A stretch of DNA of 64,000 bases from Gemmatirosa kalamazoonensis (GCF_000522985.1 NZ_CP007129.1:620001-684000); one strand, 5' to 3'; counted from the first letter of the stretch, positions 35,001-44,183 are shown. Notes: a model not told the origin generated them from the letters alone. Program-made: numbers and translations.

Positions 35001-36248
35001 GGCGCGGAGGTCACGGCGGGGGCGCTGTACGAGCGCTCGGTCGCGCTGTTCACCACGCTGCAGAACCGCCGCGGCCTGGTGAACGCCATGGCGGTGCTCG
35101 GTGTCTGCGGTCCGAGCTGGCACGCCTCGGCCGGCCCGGTGCACACGAGCCGAATGATGCCGGCGCTGCTCGCCGAGGAGCGCGCGGCGCGCCTCGCCGT
35201 CGACATCGGGTGGCGCGCCGGGGAGGCGTTCGCCCGGTATCTGATCGCGGACTGTCTGCTGTGGCGCGGCGAGATCGGGCGCGCGCTCGGTCTCGCGCGC
35301 GCGTCGCTCGCCATCGCCGGGGAGATCGAGCACCTCGAGTGGCAGGCAGCGGCGCGCCGCGTGCTCGGCACGGCCGCGCTGGAGCTGGGCGCCACGGCCG
35401 AGGCGCTCGGGCCGTTAGGCGCCGCGCACGACGTCGCGCGCCGGCTCGGGTCCGCGGTGTGGACGCGGTGGACGGCGTCGCCGCTCGCCATCGCGCTCGC
35501 GCGCGACGGGCAGCACGAGCGCGCCGCGACGCTGCTCGACGAGGTCGACCGCCTCATCCCCACGCCGACCGGCGCCCGCCCGACGCTCGGCGCGCGCTTC
35601 CTGTCGCTCGCGCGCGCGGAGGTGGCGCTCGCCGCCGGCGCGCCCGCCGGGGCGCTCGCCGCGCTCGATGCCGACGCCGCCGTCGGGACGCCGCGCGTCG
35701 CGCTGCTCCGCGCGCAGGCGTTCGCGGCGCTCGGCCGGTGGAGCGAGGCGGCCGAGTCGTTAGGCATGGCGCGCGACGACGCGCTCGCGCAGGGCGCGGT
35801 GCCGCTGCTCTGGCGCATCGACGCGGCGGTGGGCGCCGTGCATCTCGGCCAGCGCCACCGCGTGGAGGCGCGCCGGGCGTTCGACGCCGCGCGCTCGGCC
35901 GCGGGCCGGCTCGTGGCGGACGTCGACGAGCCGGCGCTCCTCGCGGGGTTCCGCGCGCTCGTCGATCGGCTCGCTCCCGCGCCGCCGGCGCGCACGCGGC
36001 GGCAGGCGGCGAAGGCGGCGCACGGTGGGCTCACCCGGCGCGAGCGCGAGACGGCGGCGCTCGTCGCGCGGGGCAAGTCGAACCGCGCGATCGCGCGGCT
36101 GCTCGGCATCGCCGAGCGCACCGTCGAGAGCCACGTCGCGGCGGCGCTCGCGAAGCTCGGCTTCTCGTCGCGCGCGCAGCTCGCCGTGTGGGCGACGCGC
36201 CAGGGACTCGTCGGCCCCGACACGGTCCCCGGGAAGCCGCGCCACTGA
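32094..36248 (+). CDS. Ser/Thr protein kinase-ATPase-LuxR fusion regulator
   Basis: 1384 aa. Residues about 90-345: protein kinase with [19 protein letters not shown], catalytic loop HLDIKPEN (Leu replaces Arg of HRD, so a non-RD kinase), DFGIARA and [10 protein letters not shown]. About 395-690: AAA/STAND-type ATPase with Walker A GEAGIGKT (near 420) and Walker [11 protein letters not shown] (near 535). About 800-1290: helical TPR-like repeats. About 1312-1384: LuxR-type HTH ([27 protein letters not shown], in part). It combines a MalT-like regulator with a kinase and overlaps the ECF sigma gene, implying phospho-control of sigma plus its own DNA binding. GTG 32094 is the only start consistent with the overlap. 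Targets unknown. Confidence 0.88.
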   Translation: MSQPEPLSPARWAVVQPVLDGALALSRSRRAAFLDRACGSDVALRTVVETLLAASEDADDMFRTPAAVVFGSLLGDGAPALPDELGGRYHIVREIGRGGMATVYLADDPKHARQVAIKVLHADVARAIGQSRFQREIEIAAGLSHPHILPLHDSGTVPSDVDGEPALLYFAAPFVAGESLRSRLHRERRLPTDEALRLAREVAGALDYAHRQGVIHLDIKPENILLQEGHAVIADFGIARAMRRRATRRRTHAHHETLGTTTGVLGTPAYMSPEQAAGARDVDGRSDVYSLGLVLREMLTGEHAGRGGDDGIARDVASIIRRATALAREDRFLTAGELARVLADVAHTPPSAATPPYGGGRDDGRLAVETPDETVVAPRAPVEQSVVCPVLVGREAPLSTVLHTLERAHAAHGGTLLVSGEAGIGKTRLVRTMVERARALGFATLRGACFEADRGQPYAPLLDLVRVLAASTSPALAAHYFAPAAAELVAIFPELRSVFGDVPPRPTLDPEEDRRRLYHAYGEAVRTLAAVQPLLLVIEDVHWSDDATLDLVLHLARQIGAQSVALILTFRSDEVGPRLARLLADLDRARCASEIALRPLGTPEVQAMLQAIFGPHAAFGAAFVDGLHALTEGNPFFVEEMLKALLVAGDLSQVDGAWRARPLEHVRVPRTATEAVGRRLAGLTAPARQVASVAAVAGRRFDFGLLQTLTRHDDAALLALLRELVDAQLVVEESADQFSFRHALTREAIRARLLRRERVALHKAIAVAMEAQCEDGTTDRDAALAYHAFEAGAWDWAQSYALRAAEHALALCAPREALQHFERAVAATRHAGGRPSASLLVARGQAHETLGAFGPAHDDFGAALSAARDAGDRRAEWTALHALGMLWAARDYERAGRYRHDALDVARAIGDDRLVARSLNRVGNWYVNREDPYAGIPHHDEALAIFERVDDRRGVAETVDLLAMAHHVGGAEVTAGALYERSVALFTTLQNRRGLVNAMAVLGVCGPSWHASAGPVHTSRMMPALLAEERAARLAVDIGWRAGEAFARYLIADCLLWRGEIGRALGLARASLAIAGEIEHLEWQAAARRVLGTAALELGATAEALGPLGAAHDVARRLGSAVWTRWTASPLAIALARDGQHERAATLLDEVDRLIPTPTGARPTLGARFLSLARAEVALAAGAPAGALAALDADAAVGTPRVALLRAQAFAALGRWSEAAESLGMARDDALAQGAVPLLWRIDAAVGAVHLGQRHRVEARRAFDAARSAAGRLVADVDEPALLAGFRALVDRLAPAPPARTRRQAAKAAHGGLTRRERETAALVARGKSNRAIARLLGIAERTVESHVAAALAKLGFSSRAQLAVWATRQGLVGPDTVPGKPRH

Positions 36249-36360
36249 GGCCCGTGCTCCGTGGCCACGATGGAAATCTCCGTATTCGCCACGACGCCGT
36301 GACGCTCGATCGCCGGTAGTCTGCGGAAGAAGCCACCATTCCCTCACTGGAGTGAACGCG

Positions 36361-37929
36361 ATGCAGCCGTCCGGCCCGACCCACACCCGCGCGCGCCCGC
36401 ACGACGCGGCGACCGCTTCCGCGCCGCTCGCCCCCGTCACCGACCTCGCGTGGGACGCCGACCGCGCGCGCGCCCTCGGCGCCGAGGTGGTCGCCTTGTG
36501 GGCCGAGCTGCTCGAACGACTGCCGGCGATGCCGGTCGCCGGACGCGCGAGCGTCGCCGACGTGCGCGCCGCCGTGGTGCGCGCGGTGCCCGAGGAGCCG
36601 CTCGCGCCCGAGGAGCTCGTCGCCGCGCTGCGCACGATCGCGCTGGAGCATGCGACGTACACCGGACATCCCGGGTTCATGGCGTACATCACCGGCGCCG
36701 GCACCGTGCCCGGCGCGGCCGCGGACCTCATCGCCGCGGTGCTGAATCAGAACGTGGGCGCGTGGCGTCTCGCGCCCGCGGCGACGGAGATCGAGCTGCA
36801 CCTCGGTCGCTGGTTCGCGAGCCGACTGGGTCTGCCGTCGACGGCGGGCGGCTACGTGACGTCGGGCGGCGCGATGGCGGCGTTCATCGGCCTCAAGGCG
36901 GCGCGCGACGCGCGGGCGGGCTGGCGCATCCGCGAGCTGGGGACGCGCGGCGGCCCGCCGCTCACGCTCTACGCGTCGTCGCAGGCGCACGACGTCAACA
37001 CGCGCGCCGCCGACATGCTCGGTCTCGGCCGCGAGGCGGTGCGCGTGGTGCCGTGCGACGGCGAGCTGCGCATGCGCGTCGATGCGCTGCGGGCGTGCGT
37101 CGCGCGCGACGTGCGCAACGGCTACCAGCCGGTCGCCGTGGTCGCCACCGCGGGCACGGTGTCCACCGGCGCGATCGATCCGCTCGATGCGATCGCCGAC
37201 GTGTGCGCCGAGCATCGGCTGTGGATGCACGTCGACGGCGCGTACGGCGGCGCCGCCGCGCTCACCGACGCGCTGCGCCCGCGCTTCCGCGGCATCGAGC
37301 GCGCCGACTCGGTCGCGTTCGACCCGCACAAGTGGCTGTACACGCCGCACTCCGGCGGCGTGATCGTCGTGCGCGACATGCAGACGCTGGCCGACGCGTT
37401 CTCCATGGAGCCGAGCTACGTGTACGAGGACAAGGAGCTCACCGGGCGCGGCGTCGACCTGTACGGGCTCGGCCCGCAGTTCTCGCGCGGCTTCCAGGCG
37501 CTGAAGATCTGGATGTCGCTGCTCGCACACGGGTGGAGCGCATACGAGCGCCGCATCGCGCACGACGTCGCGCTCGCGCGGCGGCTGCACGATCGCGTGG
37601 TGGCGAGCCCCGTGCTGGAGCCCGTGGGCCCGCCGCCGACGCTCTCCATCGCGTGCTTCCGCTACGTGCCGCGCGAGCTGCGCGACCGGCGCGGCGAGGC
37701 GCAGGCCGAGGACTACCTGAACCGGCTGAACGCGCGTCTCATGACGGAGCTGCAGCTCGGCGGCCGCGTGTTCCCGTCGAACGCCGTGATCGACGGACGG
37801 TTCGCGCTGCGCGCGTGCATCGTGAACTTCCGCACGGAGGCGGCGGACATCGACGCGCTCGTCGACCAGGCCGTCGCGACGGGCGAGGCGCTCCACCGGA
37901 CGGAGCGCGCGTCGTTAGGCACCGCCTGA
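36361..37929 (+). CDS. PLP-dependent group II amino-acid decarboxylase-like protein
   Basis: 522 aa. Family features of aromatic-L-amino-acid/glutamate decarboxylase-like enzymes: HPGFMAYITGAGTVPGAAADLIAAVLNQNVG, YVTSGGAMAAFIGLKAARD, SSQAHDVNTRAADMLGLG, the PLP Asp in HVDGAYGGAAAL and the Schiff-base Lys in DPHKWLYTP (Lys324). Probably decarboxylates an amino acid; which one is unclear. ATG 36361 follows GGAG nine bases upstream; the ORF upstream is a shadow of the kinase gene. It ends at a hairpin shared with the convergent DinB gene. Confidence 0.9.
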   Translation: MQPSGPTHTRARPHDAATASAPLAPVTDLAWDADRARALGAEVVALWAELLERLPAMPVAGRASVADVRAAVVRAVPEEPLAPEELVAALRTIALEHATYTGHPGFMAYITGAGTVPGAAADLIAAVLNQNVGAWRLAPAATEIELHLGRWFASRLGLPSTAGGYVTSGGAMAAFIGLKAARDARAGWRIRELGTRGGPPLTLYASSQAHDVNTRAADMLGLGREAVRVVPCDGELRMRVDALRACVARDVRNGYQPVAVVATAGTVSTGAIDPLDAIADVCAEHRLWMHVDGAYGGAAALTDALRPRFRGIERADSVAFDPHKWLYTPHSGGVIVVRDMQTLADAFSMEPSYVYEDKELTGRGVDLYGLGPQFSRGFQALKIWMSLLAHGWSAYERRIAHDVALARRLHDRVVASPVLEPVGPPPTLSIACFRYVPRELRDRRGEAQAEDYLNRLNARLMTELQLGGRVFPSNAVIDGRFALRACIVNFRTEAADIDALVDQAVATGEALHRTERASLGTA

Positions 37930-37934
37930 CGCGA

Positions 37935-37969
37935 ACGCGGCCCCGCGCCGGGTGGGCGCGGGGGCCGCG
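37935..37969. terminator. Bidirectional hairpin between convergent genes
   Basis: ACGCGGCCCCGCGCC pairs with GGCGCGGGGGCCGCGT around a short G-rich loop, with one bulged G. It lies 6 bases after the decarboxylase stop and about 24 bases before the stop of the convergent DinB gene, so it can serve both. Confidence 0.6.
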
Positions 37970-37992
37970 TCGCCATCCGCACGAGCGCGGCG

Positions 37993-38526
37993 CTACCGGC
38001 CGAGCGCCGCGCGGATCGCGGCGAGGTGGTGATAGCTGTGCCGCAGCGCGTGGTCCTCGACGAAGAACTGGCACGTCAGCGGCGCGTCGGCGTTCAACGA
38101 CACCGGCGCGGCCTGGTCGAGCTGCTCGTCGCTGAACGCGCGAACCGCGGCTGCCGCGGCCGTGCTGTTCGCCCACAGCAGGTCGAGCGCCGCCTCCTTC
38201 GTCACGTCCGCGTTGTCGGCGGCGTGGCGCGCGTTCAGCGCGTGGATGTCGTTCCACGTCACGCCCGCCACGGCGTTCCCGGTGGCGAGCGCCTGCGCGA
38301 GCTGGATCTCGAGCGGGTACATGGTCGCGACGTGGTGCACGAGCACGCCGATCGCGCGCCCATCCTTCACGCGCGTGGTCCATTCGTCAGACGTGAGCGA
38401 CTCGGCGAGCGTGGCGAGCTGGCGTGCGCCGCGCTCGAGGCGCTCGGCGAGTGCCTCGCTGCGGCGGCTCGTGGTCCCGCTACGCGTGTAAGACCCGCGA
38501 ACGTCCGCAGTGGTGTCGGTCGACAT
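37993..38526 (-). CDS. DinB-family (four-helix) protein
   Basis: 177 aa. The DinB/YfiT-like fold is suggested by the helix RLERGARQLATLAESLTSDEW, the metal-type His in VLVHHVATMYPLEIQLAQAL and the C-terminal FFVEDHALRHSYHHLAAIRAAL, which together give a three-His nickel/zinc-like set. Such proteins include metal-dependent thiol transferases and maleylpyruvate isomerase-like enzymes; the reaction here is unknown. Cytoplasmic, no signal peptide. It is transcribed toward the PLP decarboxylase. Confidence 0.8.
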   Translation of the reverse strand: MSTDTTADVRGSYTRSGTTSRRSEALAERLERGARQLATLAESLTSDEWTTRVKDGRAIGVLVHHVATMYPLEIQLAQALATGNAVAGVTWNDIHALNARHAADNADVTKEAALDLLWANSTAAAAAVRAFSDEQLDQAAPVSLNADAPLTCQFFVEDHALRHSYHHLAAIRAALGR

Positions 38527-38568
38527 TGGCTTCTCCGTGAAAGGGATGTTCGGATCGGCGGGTCGAGG

Positions 38569-39144
38569 CTACGGCGCGCGGTAGAAGTAGTAGTCCGCCG
38601 TGTACGGCACGCGCGCTTCCTCGCCCACCGTGCTGCCCGGTGCGCTCGGCGCGTTTCCGCCCACCGTGTTCAGCCGCTGGATGAACTTCGTGTCCTCGAA
38701 CACGCCGGGGCCGTCGGCGACCGCGTCGAGCACGAGCCACGCGATCGCGGTGGGGTTTGGCGTGCAGCGGCCGGTGACGGTGCCGACGACGCGGCTCCCG
38801 CTCAGCGTCTGCCACGTCGGGCCGCCGAAGTGCGTGCCGACCAGCGCATTCTTGCTCGCGTCCGCGAACAGGTCCGCGGCGGGCGCGACGAACGCCCAGC
38901 TCGTGCCGTTCCAGCGGTAGATCTGCACGCCCGTCGCGAACGCGTGGAACGCGACCGTGCTGCCGTCGGGCACCTTCAGCAGCGTCTGGCAGCTGCCCAG
39001 GTCCGGGAACCGCGCGGCGTCCGCCTGCGGGCCGACGGGACCGAGAGCGCCGCCGGCCGTACGATCGGCGCACGCCGCGAGGACGATCGCGGCCGAGAGG
39101 GCGGCGATCGCTCGTGGCAGCGCGCGGGCTGTCGTGGTGATCAT
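38569..39144 (-). CDS. DUF3455-family lipoprotein
   Basis: 191 aa. Lipoprotein signal with lipobox AAC (ALSAAIVLAACADR). The domain matches DUF3455: LLKVPDGSTVAFHAFATGVQIYRW, VGTHFGGPTWQTLSGSRVVG, AIAWLVLDAVADGPGVFEDTKFIQRLNTVGG and the diagnostic end RVPYTADYYFYRA. Family function is unknown; members occur in bacteria and fungi. ATG 39144 was chosen for the lipoprotein signal; an ATG nine codons upstream would run into the divergent transporter's leader. No clear ribosome site. Confidence 0.85.
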   Translation of the reverse strand: MITTTARALPRAIAALSAAIVLAACADRTAGGALGPVGPQADAARFPDLGSCQTLLKVPDGSTVAFHAFATGVQIYRWNGTSWAFVAPAADLFADASKNALVGTHFGGPTWQTLSGSRVVGTVTGRCTPNPTAIAWLVLDAVADGPGVFEDTKFIQRLNTVGGNAPSAPGSTVGEEARVPYTADYYFYRAP

Positions 39145-39190
39145 GGGTATGCGGTTCGGGTATGATGTCACATCCTCAATCGGGTACTAC

Positions 39191-40645
39191 GTGAACAGTC
39201 GGCGGAAGCGGACACGCCATGCGCAGACAGGCACTGCGCCGACGCGCGGCGCCCTGTCGCTCGACGGCGCCGCGGGACGATGGGTCGTCGCCGCCGCCGT
39301 GCTCGGATCGAGCGCGGTGTTCCTCGAGGGCACGGTCGTCAACGTCGCGCTGCCGCCGATCGGGCGCGACCTCGGGTTCTCGCTCGCCGCGCTGCAGTGG
39401 CTCGTCGACGGCTACCTGCTCACGCTCAGCGCGCTCATGCTGTTAGGCGGCGCGCTCGGCGACCGCTACGACCGGCGGCGCGTCTTCGCGGTCGGCTGCG
39501 TGGCGTTCGGGGCGAGCTGCGCCTGCGCGGCGCTCGCGCCGACCGCCGCGCTCCTGCTGCTCTGCCGCGTGGTGCAGGGCGCGGCCGGCGCGCTGCTGGT
39601 GCCTAACAGTCTCGCCCTGCTGGAGACGTCGTTCCGCGAGGCGGACCGCGGCCGCGCCATCGGCCACTGGACGGCGTGGTCCGCCGTGTCCACCGCGGCC
39701 GGGCCGTTCGCCGGCGGCGGGCTGCTGCAGATCGGATCGTGGCGCTGGGTGTTCGCCACCATCGTGCCCGTGGCGCTCGCCGCGGCGTGGGCCGCATGGC
39801 GCCACGTCGCACCGGCGGCGCGCCGCGAGGGCGCCGCGCCGAGCGTCGACGTCGGCGGCGCGCTGCTCGCCACGCTCGGCCTGGCCGGCACGACGTGGGC
39901 GCTCATCGAGGGACCGACGCGCGGCGTGCGCGACGCGTGGGTGCTCGGCGCCGTCGCGATCGGCGTCGGTGCGCTCGTCGCGTTCGTCGTCGCGGAGCGG
40001 CGCGTGGCGCACCCGCTGCTGCCGCTCTCGATCTTCCGCTCGCGGCAGTTCAGCGGCGCGAACGGCACGACGCTGCTCGTGTACGCGGCGCTCGGCGGTC
40101 TGTTCTTCCTCCTCATGCTCGAGCTGCAGAACGTGCTCGGCTACGGGCCGCTCGCCGCGGGGACGGCGCTGCTGCCGTTGAACGCGCTCATGCTGCTCGT
40201 GTCCCCGCGCGCCGGCAAGCTCGCGCAGCGCATCGGGCCCCGCCTGCCGATGACGGTGGGCTCGCTCGTCGCGGCCGTCGGGATGCTGCTCTTCGCGCGC
40301 GTCGGGCCCGGCGCGCACTACGTCGACACGGTGCTGCCGGCGATCCTCGTCTTCGGCGTCGGGCTCTCCGTGCTCGTGGCGCCGCTCACCGCCGCGGTGC
40401 TCGGCGCGGTGGACGACGAGCTGGCCGGCGTCGCCTCCGCGCTCAACAACGCGGTGGCACGGCTCGCGGGCCTGCTCGCGATCGCCGCGCTGCCGATCGC
40501 CGCCGGCTTCGGCGCGGCGCGCGAGGCGTCGGGGCGCGCGTTCGCCGCGGGATTCTCGCGCGCGATGGTGATCTGCGCCGGGCTGTGCGCGGCGGGCGCC
40601 GTGGTGGCGTGGGCCACCGTGCGACGCGGCCGGCGCGCCGCCTAA
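39191..40645 (+). CDS. MFS drug transporter, DHA2-like (EmrB/QacA type)
   Basis: 484 aa with about 14 hydrophobic segments. Conserved DHA2 features are FLEGTVVNVALPPIGRDLGFSLAALQWLVDGYLLTLSALMLLGGALGDRYDRRRVF (motif A GDRYDRRR) and RVVQGAAGALLVPNSLALL (motif C region). Likely a proton-coupled exporter of small hydrophobic compounds; substrate unknown. Start is uncertain: GTG 39191 leaves room for the divergent promoter; ATGs at 39143 and 39149 are in frame but overlap the DUF3455 start. The stop TAA is part of a GTTAGGC heptamer (minus orientation). Confidence 0.88.
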   Translation: MNSRRKRTRHAQTGTAPTRGALSLDGAAGRWVVAAAVLGSSAVFLEGTVVNVALPPIGRDLGFSLAALQWLVDGYLLTLSALMLLGGALGDRYDRRRVFAVGCVAFGASCACAALAPTAALLLLCRVVQGAAGALLVPNSLALLETSFREADRGRAIGHWTAWSAVSTAAGPFAGGGLLQIGSWRWVFATIVPVALAAAWAAWRHVAPAARREGAAPSVDVGGALLATLGLAGTTWALIEGPTRGVRDAWVLGAVAIGVGALVAFVVAERRVAHPLLPLSIFRSRQFSGANGTTLLVYAALGGLFFLLMLELQNVLGYGPLAAGTALLPLNALMLLVSPRAGKLAQRIGPRLPMTVGSLVAAVGMLLFARVGPGAHYVDTVLPAILVFGVGLSVLVAPLTAAVLGAVDDELAGVASALNNAVARLAGLLAIAALPIAAGFGAAREASGRAFAAGFSRAMVICAGLCAAGAVVAWATVRRGRRAA

Positions 40646-40714
40646 CGCCGGAGATCGCCCCGGCGACCCGCCGCGCTCTTGCGGGCGACGCCCTGCATCG
40701 GCAAGGTGGGAGCC

Positions 40715-41914
40715 ATGGCGACCCCCCTTCCGGACGGCGTGGTCTACGCGTTCGGCGACTGCGAGCTGGACACGCGGCTGCACGAGCTGCGCTGCGCCGG
40801 CGAGCGTCGGCACGTCGAGCCGCAGGTGTTCGACGTGCTCGCGTACCTGTTCGCGTCGCGCGACCGACTGGTGACGAAGGAGGAGCTGCTCGACGCGGTG
40901 TGGGGCCATCGCTACGTCGCGCCCACGACGTTGAACAGCCGGATCAAGCACGCGCGGCAGGCGGTCGGCGACGACGGCGCCGCGCAGCGCGTGATCCGCA
41001 CGGTGCACGGGCTCGGCTTCCGCGTCGTCGCCGACGTCGAGGAGCGCGTCGACGAGCGCGCGACGTCGAGGCCCGAGCAGCGGATCCGGTTCTGCACGGC
41101 GGCCGACGGCGCGCGCATCGCGTACGCGACGAGCGGGACCGGCCCGCCGCTCGTGAAGCCGGCGAACTGGCTCACGCACCTGGAGTACGACTGGGACAGC
41201 CCGGTCTGGCGCCACTGGCTGCGCGAGCTGTCGCGCGACCACACGCTCGTGCGCTACGACGAGCGCGGCTCCGGGCTCTCCGACCACGACGCCGAGGACC
41301 TGTCGTTCGACGCGTGGGTGCGCGACCTCGAGACCGTGGTCGACGCGATGCGGCTGGAGCGCTTTCCCCTCCTCGGCCTCTCGCAGGGGTGCGCCGTCGC
41401 GATCGCGTACGCCGCTCGCCATCCGGAGCGCGTGAGCCGCCTGGTGCTGTACGGCGGCTTCGCGGAAGGGGCGCTCGTGCGCGCGCGGACGCCGCAGGCG
41501 CGCGAGGAGGCGGAGATGTTGATGCGCCAGCTCCCGCTCGGCTGGGGACGCGACAACCCCGCGTTCCGCCTGTTCTTCGCCGCGCGCTTCCTCCCCGAGG
41601 GCACGCCGGAGCAGATGCGCTGGTTCAGCGAGCTGCAGCGCGTCACGACGTCGCCCGACATCGGCGTGCGGCTGCGCTCCACCGCGGCCGAGATCGACGT
41701 CACCGCGCTCGCCCCGCTCGTCCACGCGCCGGCGCTCGTGCTGCACGCCACGGGCGACGCCGCGGTCCCGTTCGACCAGGGACGCGCGCTCGCTGCCCTG
41801 CTGCCTAACGCCACGTTCGTCTCGCTCGACAGCCGCAACCACATCCTCCTCGAGGAGGAGCCCGCGTGGCCGCGCTTCGTCGACGAGGTGCGGCGGTTTC
41901 TGGCCGGGGATTAG
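40715..41914 (+). CDS. OmpR/CadC-type winged helix fused to alpha/beta hydrolase
   Basis: 399 aa. Residues about 5-110 are a Trans_reg_C winged helix (FGDCELDTRLHELRC, VEPQVFDVLAYLFASRDRLVTKEELLDAVWG, IRTVHGLGFRVVADV). Residues about 125-399 form an alpha/beta hydrolase with nucleophile Ser in LLGLSQGCAVAIAYAARHP (near 222), acid Asp in HATGDAAVPF (near 348) and His in SRNHILLEEEP (near 374); the region RYDERGSGLSDHD is also typical. No receiver or membrane segment. This fusion is known in adenylate-cyclase-like/hydrolase regulators of soil bacteria; the hydrolase may act as a ligand sensor or enzyme. ATG 40715 follows GGTGGGAG. Confidence 0.87.
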   Translation: MATPLPDGVVYAFGDCELDTRLHELRCAGERRHVEPQVFDVLAYLFASRDRLVTKEELLDAVWGHRYVAPTTLNSRIKHARQAVGDDGAAQRVIRTVHGLGFRVVADVEERVDERATSRPEQRIRFCTAADGARIAYATSGTGPPLVKPANWLTHLEYDWDSPVWRHWLRELSRDHTLVRYDERGSGLSDHDAEDLSFDAWVRDLETVVDAMRLERFPLLGLSQGCAVAIAYAARHPERVSRLVLYGGFAEGALVRARTPQAREEAEMLMRQLPLGWGRDNPAFRLFFAARFLPEGTPEQMRWFSELQRVTTSPDIGVRLRSTAAEIDVTALAPLVHAPALVLHATGDAAVPFDQGRALAALLPNATFVSLDSRNHILLEEEPAWPRFVDEVRRFLAGD

Positions 41915-41943
41915 TGGGGCGTGGAGCACCGCATGCTCGAGCC

Positions 41944-42588
41944 TCACACCAGTGCAGCCACCGCCGCCGCGATCAGCGCGCCGGCCCACAGCGCGTTCAG
42001 GTTGATCCACGCGCGCCGCAGGATGCGCAGCCCCACCTTCTCGTACACGACGATCGCGATGACGACGGTCGCCACGAGATAGCCGAGCGTGTGGACGAGC
42101 GGGGCGGCGACGCCTAACGAATCCGTGGTGGCGACGCCGGCGGCCATCATGTGGTGATGGTGCGGCTGCACCGGCATGCTCGCCGCCGCGCCGAGCACGA
42201 ACGGGAGCACCATCAGCCCCGCGCCGTGCGCCGATGCCATCAGGAACGACCAGGTGGCCAGCTCGCGTGCGCCGACGCGCATCCCCGCGAGCTGGACGTG
42301 GCGATGGCGCACCAGCCCGTCGACGCCGACGAGGAGCAGCGCCACCGCGACGCCCCATCGCAGCGCGCGCGGCGGCAGCACGGTGCCTAACGTCAGTGCG
42401 AGCGCCACCGCCGCGCCGACGGCGAGCGCGTGGCCGAGGGCGAGCGGACCGAGCGCGCGCCACACCGCGCGCCGGTCGCGTTCCTGCAGCCCACGTCCCA
42501 CGGCGAACAACCACCCCATCGCCGGGTTGATGCCGTGCACCGCGCCGAGGAGCAGCAGCGAGATCCACGGGAACGATGCGGGGTGCAT
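41944..42588 (-). CDS. Polytopic membrane protein next to selenium-binding protein (UreH/NiCoT-like)
   Basis: 214 aa with about six membrane helices. The motifs LLGAVHGINPAMGWLFAVG near the N-terminus and LGPLALGHALAVG in the second segment recall the His/Pro motifs of UreH/HupE/NiCoT metal transporters. A cytoplasmic or external HHHH run (QPHHHHMMA) is in the middle. So metal transport is plausible but not shown. ATG 42588 lies two bases after the stop of the upstream selenium-binding gene, so the two are co-transcribed. I do not know a firm family name. Confidence 0.7.
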   Translation of the reverse strand: MHPASFPWISLLLLGAVHGINPAMGWLFAVGRGLQERDRRAVWRALGPLALGHALAVGAAVALALTLGTVLPPRALRWGVAVALLLVGVDGLVRHRHVQLAGMRVGARELATWSFLMASAHGAGLMVLPFVLGAAASMPVQPHHHHMMAAGVATTDSLGVAAPLVHTLGYLVATVVIAIVVYEKVGLRILRRAWINLNALWAGALIAAAVAALV

Positions 42589-42590
42589 GG

Positions 42591-43997
42591 TCACTCCGCG
42601 TAGCAGAACGAATCCGACGACGCGTCGCCGCCCTCGAGCCGCACCTGGTGCGGGCGCAGCCCCTCCTCGAACTCGACGAGGAACTCGCGGTCGAGCGCGA
42701 TGCCGCCCGTCGGCTCGGCGTCGATCTTCGCCATCCAGCCGCGGATGCCGTCGGGATAGAACTGCGCGTCCCACGCCGAGTAGAGCCCGTTCGTCAGGTA
42801 CACGCGCCGCCCGTCGCGGCTCACCTCCACCATCTGCGGGCCGCCGTTCAGCGGTCGCGCCGGGTCGCTCGGGTGCGACGCGCGGCTCGCGATCCCGCCG
42901 AGGCGCAGCGAGCCGGCGAGCCGCGGCGCCGTCGGATCGCTCACGTCGTAGCGCCGCAGCTCGCCGGTGCCCCAGCACGACACGTACAGCCAGCGATCGT
43001 CGAGCGAGAGGTTGATGTCGGTGACGAGCGGCGGCACGGCGCCGAAGCCCTTCAGCAGCGGCGGCAGCACGTCGGGATCCGCCGGCTCGGCCGGGATCGT
43101 GATCACCTTGCGCGCGCCCCACGTGCCGGTCTGCTCGTCGCGGTACCACATCCAGATGGAGCTCGACAGATCGGCGAGCGACAGCACGACGCCGACGAAG
43201 CCGTACGCGTGACGCGGATCGTGCGCCGGCCGCAGCTCGAGCACCATCTGCTGCTCGGCGCCGAGGTCGATCGTCTGCTCGTGCTTGCGCGTGCGCAGGT
43301 TCCACACGTGCAGCGCGTGCCCGTACTTGCCGGCGAGCAGCAGCTCCGGGTTCACGCCGTCCTTCACCATGTTCGGCGTGCCCCACTCGCTCGTGATCAT
43401 CGTGTCGTAGCCGAGGTGCCACCAGAAGTCGTAGGCGAGATACTGCGGGCCGCGGTCGCGCTCCCAGCGTCCCTTCAGCTCGAACGTCTCGTGGTCGAGC
43501 ACGAAGATGCCGCCGGGACCGGCGCCGTCGGGGGCGCCTAACGCGTTCACGTACACGCCGTCGGGGCCGCAGTGCACGGTGTGCGGCGCCGAGTAGCCCG
43601 TCTTCCGCATCACCTCCTCGCCCTCGATCACCTTCACGAGCCGCGGGCGGCGCGGGTCGGGCTGCGTGTCGACGACGTGGATGCGCGAGCTGTTCGTCCC
43701 CGGCAGGAGGAGGAAGCGCCGCTCCATGTGCGGGTTCGGCGCGTACGCGCACAGGTGCGAGCTGCACGCGTTCCAGCCGAAGTGGTGCAGCTCGTTGCCG
43801 CCGTTCGGTAGCTCGAGCCGCCCGACCAGCCGGCCGTAGTCCGGTGACGCGGGATCGGTGTCGACGACGCCGAGGGCGTCCTTCTTTCCGTTCTCGCCCG
43901 CGGTCAGCAGCGCGACGTACGCGAGCGACTCGGCGGGCGCCTCGATGGCCATCGTGGGCGAGGGGTAGAACGTCGGGTCCGGAAGCAAGCGAGCCAT
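42591..43997 (-). CDS. Selenium-binding protein 56 family (methanethiol oxidase-like)
   Basis: 468 aa, the normal length for SBP56/SELENBP1. Family sequence is clear: ELHHFGWNACSSHLC (Cys78 matches the selenium-binding Cys57 of human SELENBP1), YSAPHTVHCGPDGVYVNALG, TMITSEWGTPNMV, and VTDINLSLDDRWLYVSCWGTGELRRYDVSDP. Bacterial and human members oxidise methanethiol to formaldehyde, hydrogen peroxide and sulfide using copper; several His of the copper site are present. No Sec secretion signal is visible. ATG 43997 has an AGGAG site. The downstream membrane gene may supply metal (inference from context). Confidence 0.92.
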   Translation of the reverse strand: MARLLPDPTFYPSPTMAIEAPAESLAYVALLTAGENGKKDALGVVDTDPASPDYGRLVGRLELPNGGNELHHFGWNACSSHLCAYAPNPHMERRFLLLPGTNSSRIHVVDTQPDPRRPRLVKVIEGEEVMRKTGYSAPHTVHCGPDGVYVNALGAPDGAGPGGIFVLDHETFELKGRWERDRGPQYLAYDFWWHLGYDTMITSEWGTPNMVKDGVNPELLLAGKYGHALHVWNLRTRKHEQTIDLGAEQQMVLELRPAHDPRHAYGFVGVVLSLADLSSSIWMWYRDEQTGTWGARKVITIPAEPADPDVLPPLLKGFGAVPPLVTDINLSLDDRWLYVSCWGTGELRRYDVSDPTAPRLAGSLRLGGIASRASHPSDPARPLNGGPQMVEVSRDGRRVYLTNGLYSAWDAQFYPDGIRGWMAKIDAEPTGGIALDREFLVEFEEGLRPHQVRLEGGDASSDSFCYAE

Positions 43998-44183
43998 GTG
44001 GGTCTCCTGTGGGTTCGCCGCAGCATGCGTCCGACTGCTCCGACGATGCTTGGAGACGGGAGGGAGATTCGGTGGAGGTTCCGCGGAGGCCGGCTGTCCG
44101 AAACGTTCGCCACTGGTCAGGCGTCGGTGTTTGTTCGGGCTCGCCCGACACCCAGCCGCACACCGATCGACCGGAGACCCGCC
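43998..44183. promoter_or_regulatory. Divergent promoter region, selenium-binding protein / radical SAM
   Basis: 186 bp between divergent starts. It is less GC-rich than the flanks. I see no clear operator or matching boxes. In the plus frame an ORF runs through it without coding character. Confidence 0.35.

Noticed and set aside
39443-42568. 1041-codon minus-strand ORF across the MFS and hydrolase genes
   Set aside because: Antisense shadow caused by high GC and few stops; composition is Arg/His/Ala-rich and no motif is present.
42591-43997. Selenium-binding protein as support for selenocysteine use
   Set aside because: SBP56 proteins bind selenium or copper through Cys and do not need Sec insertion, so it is not evidence for the rhodanese idea.
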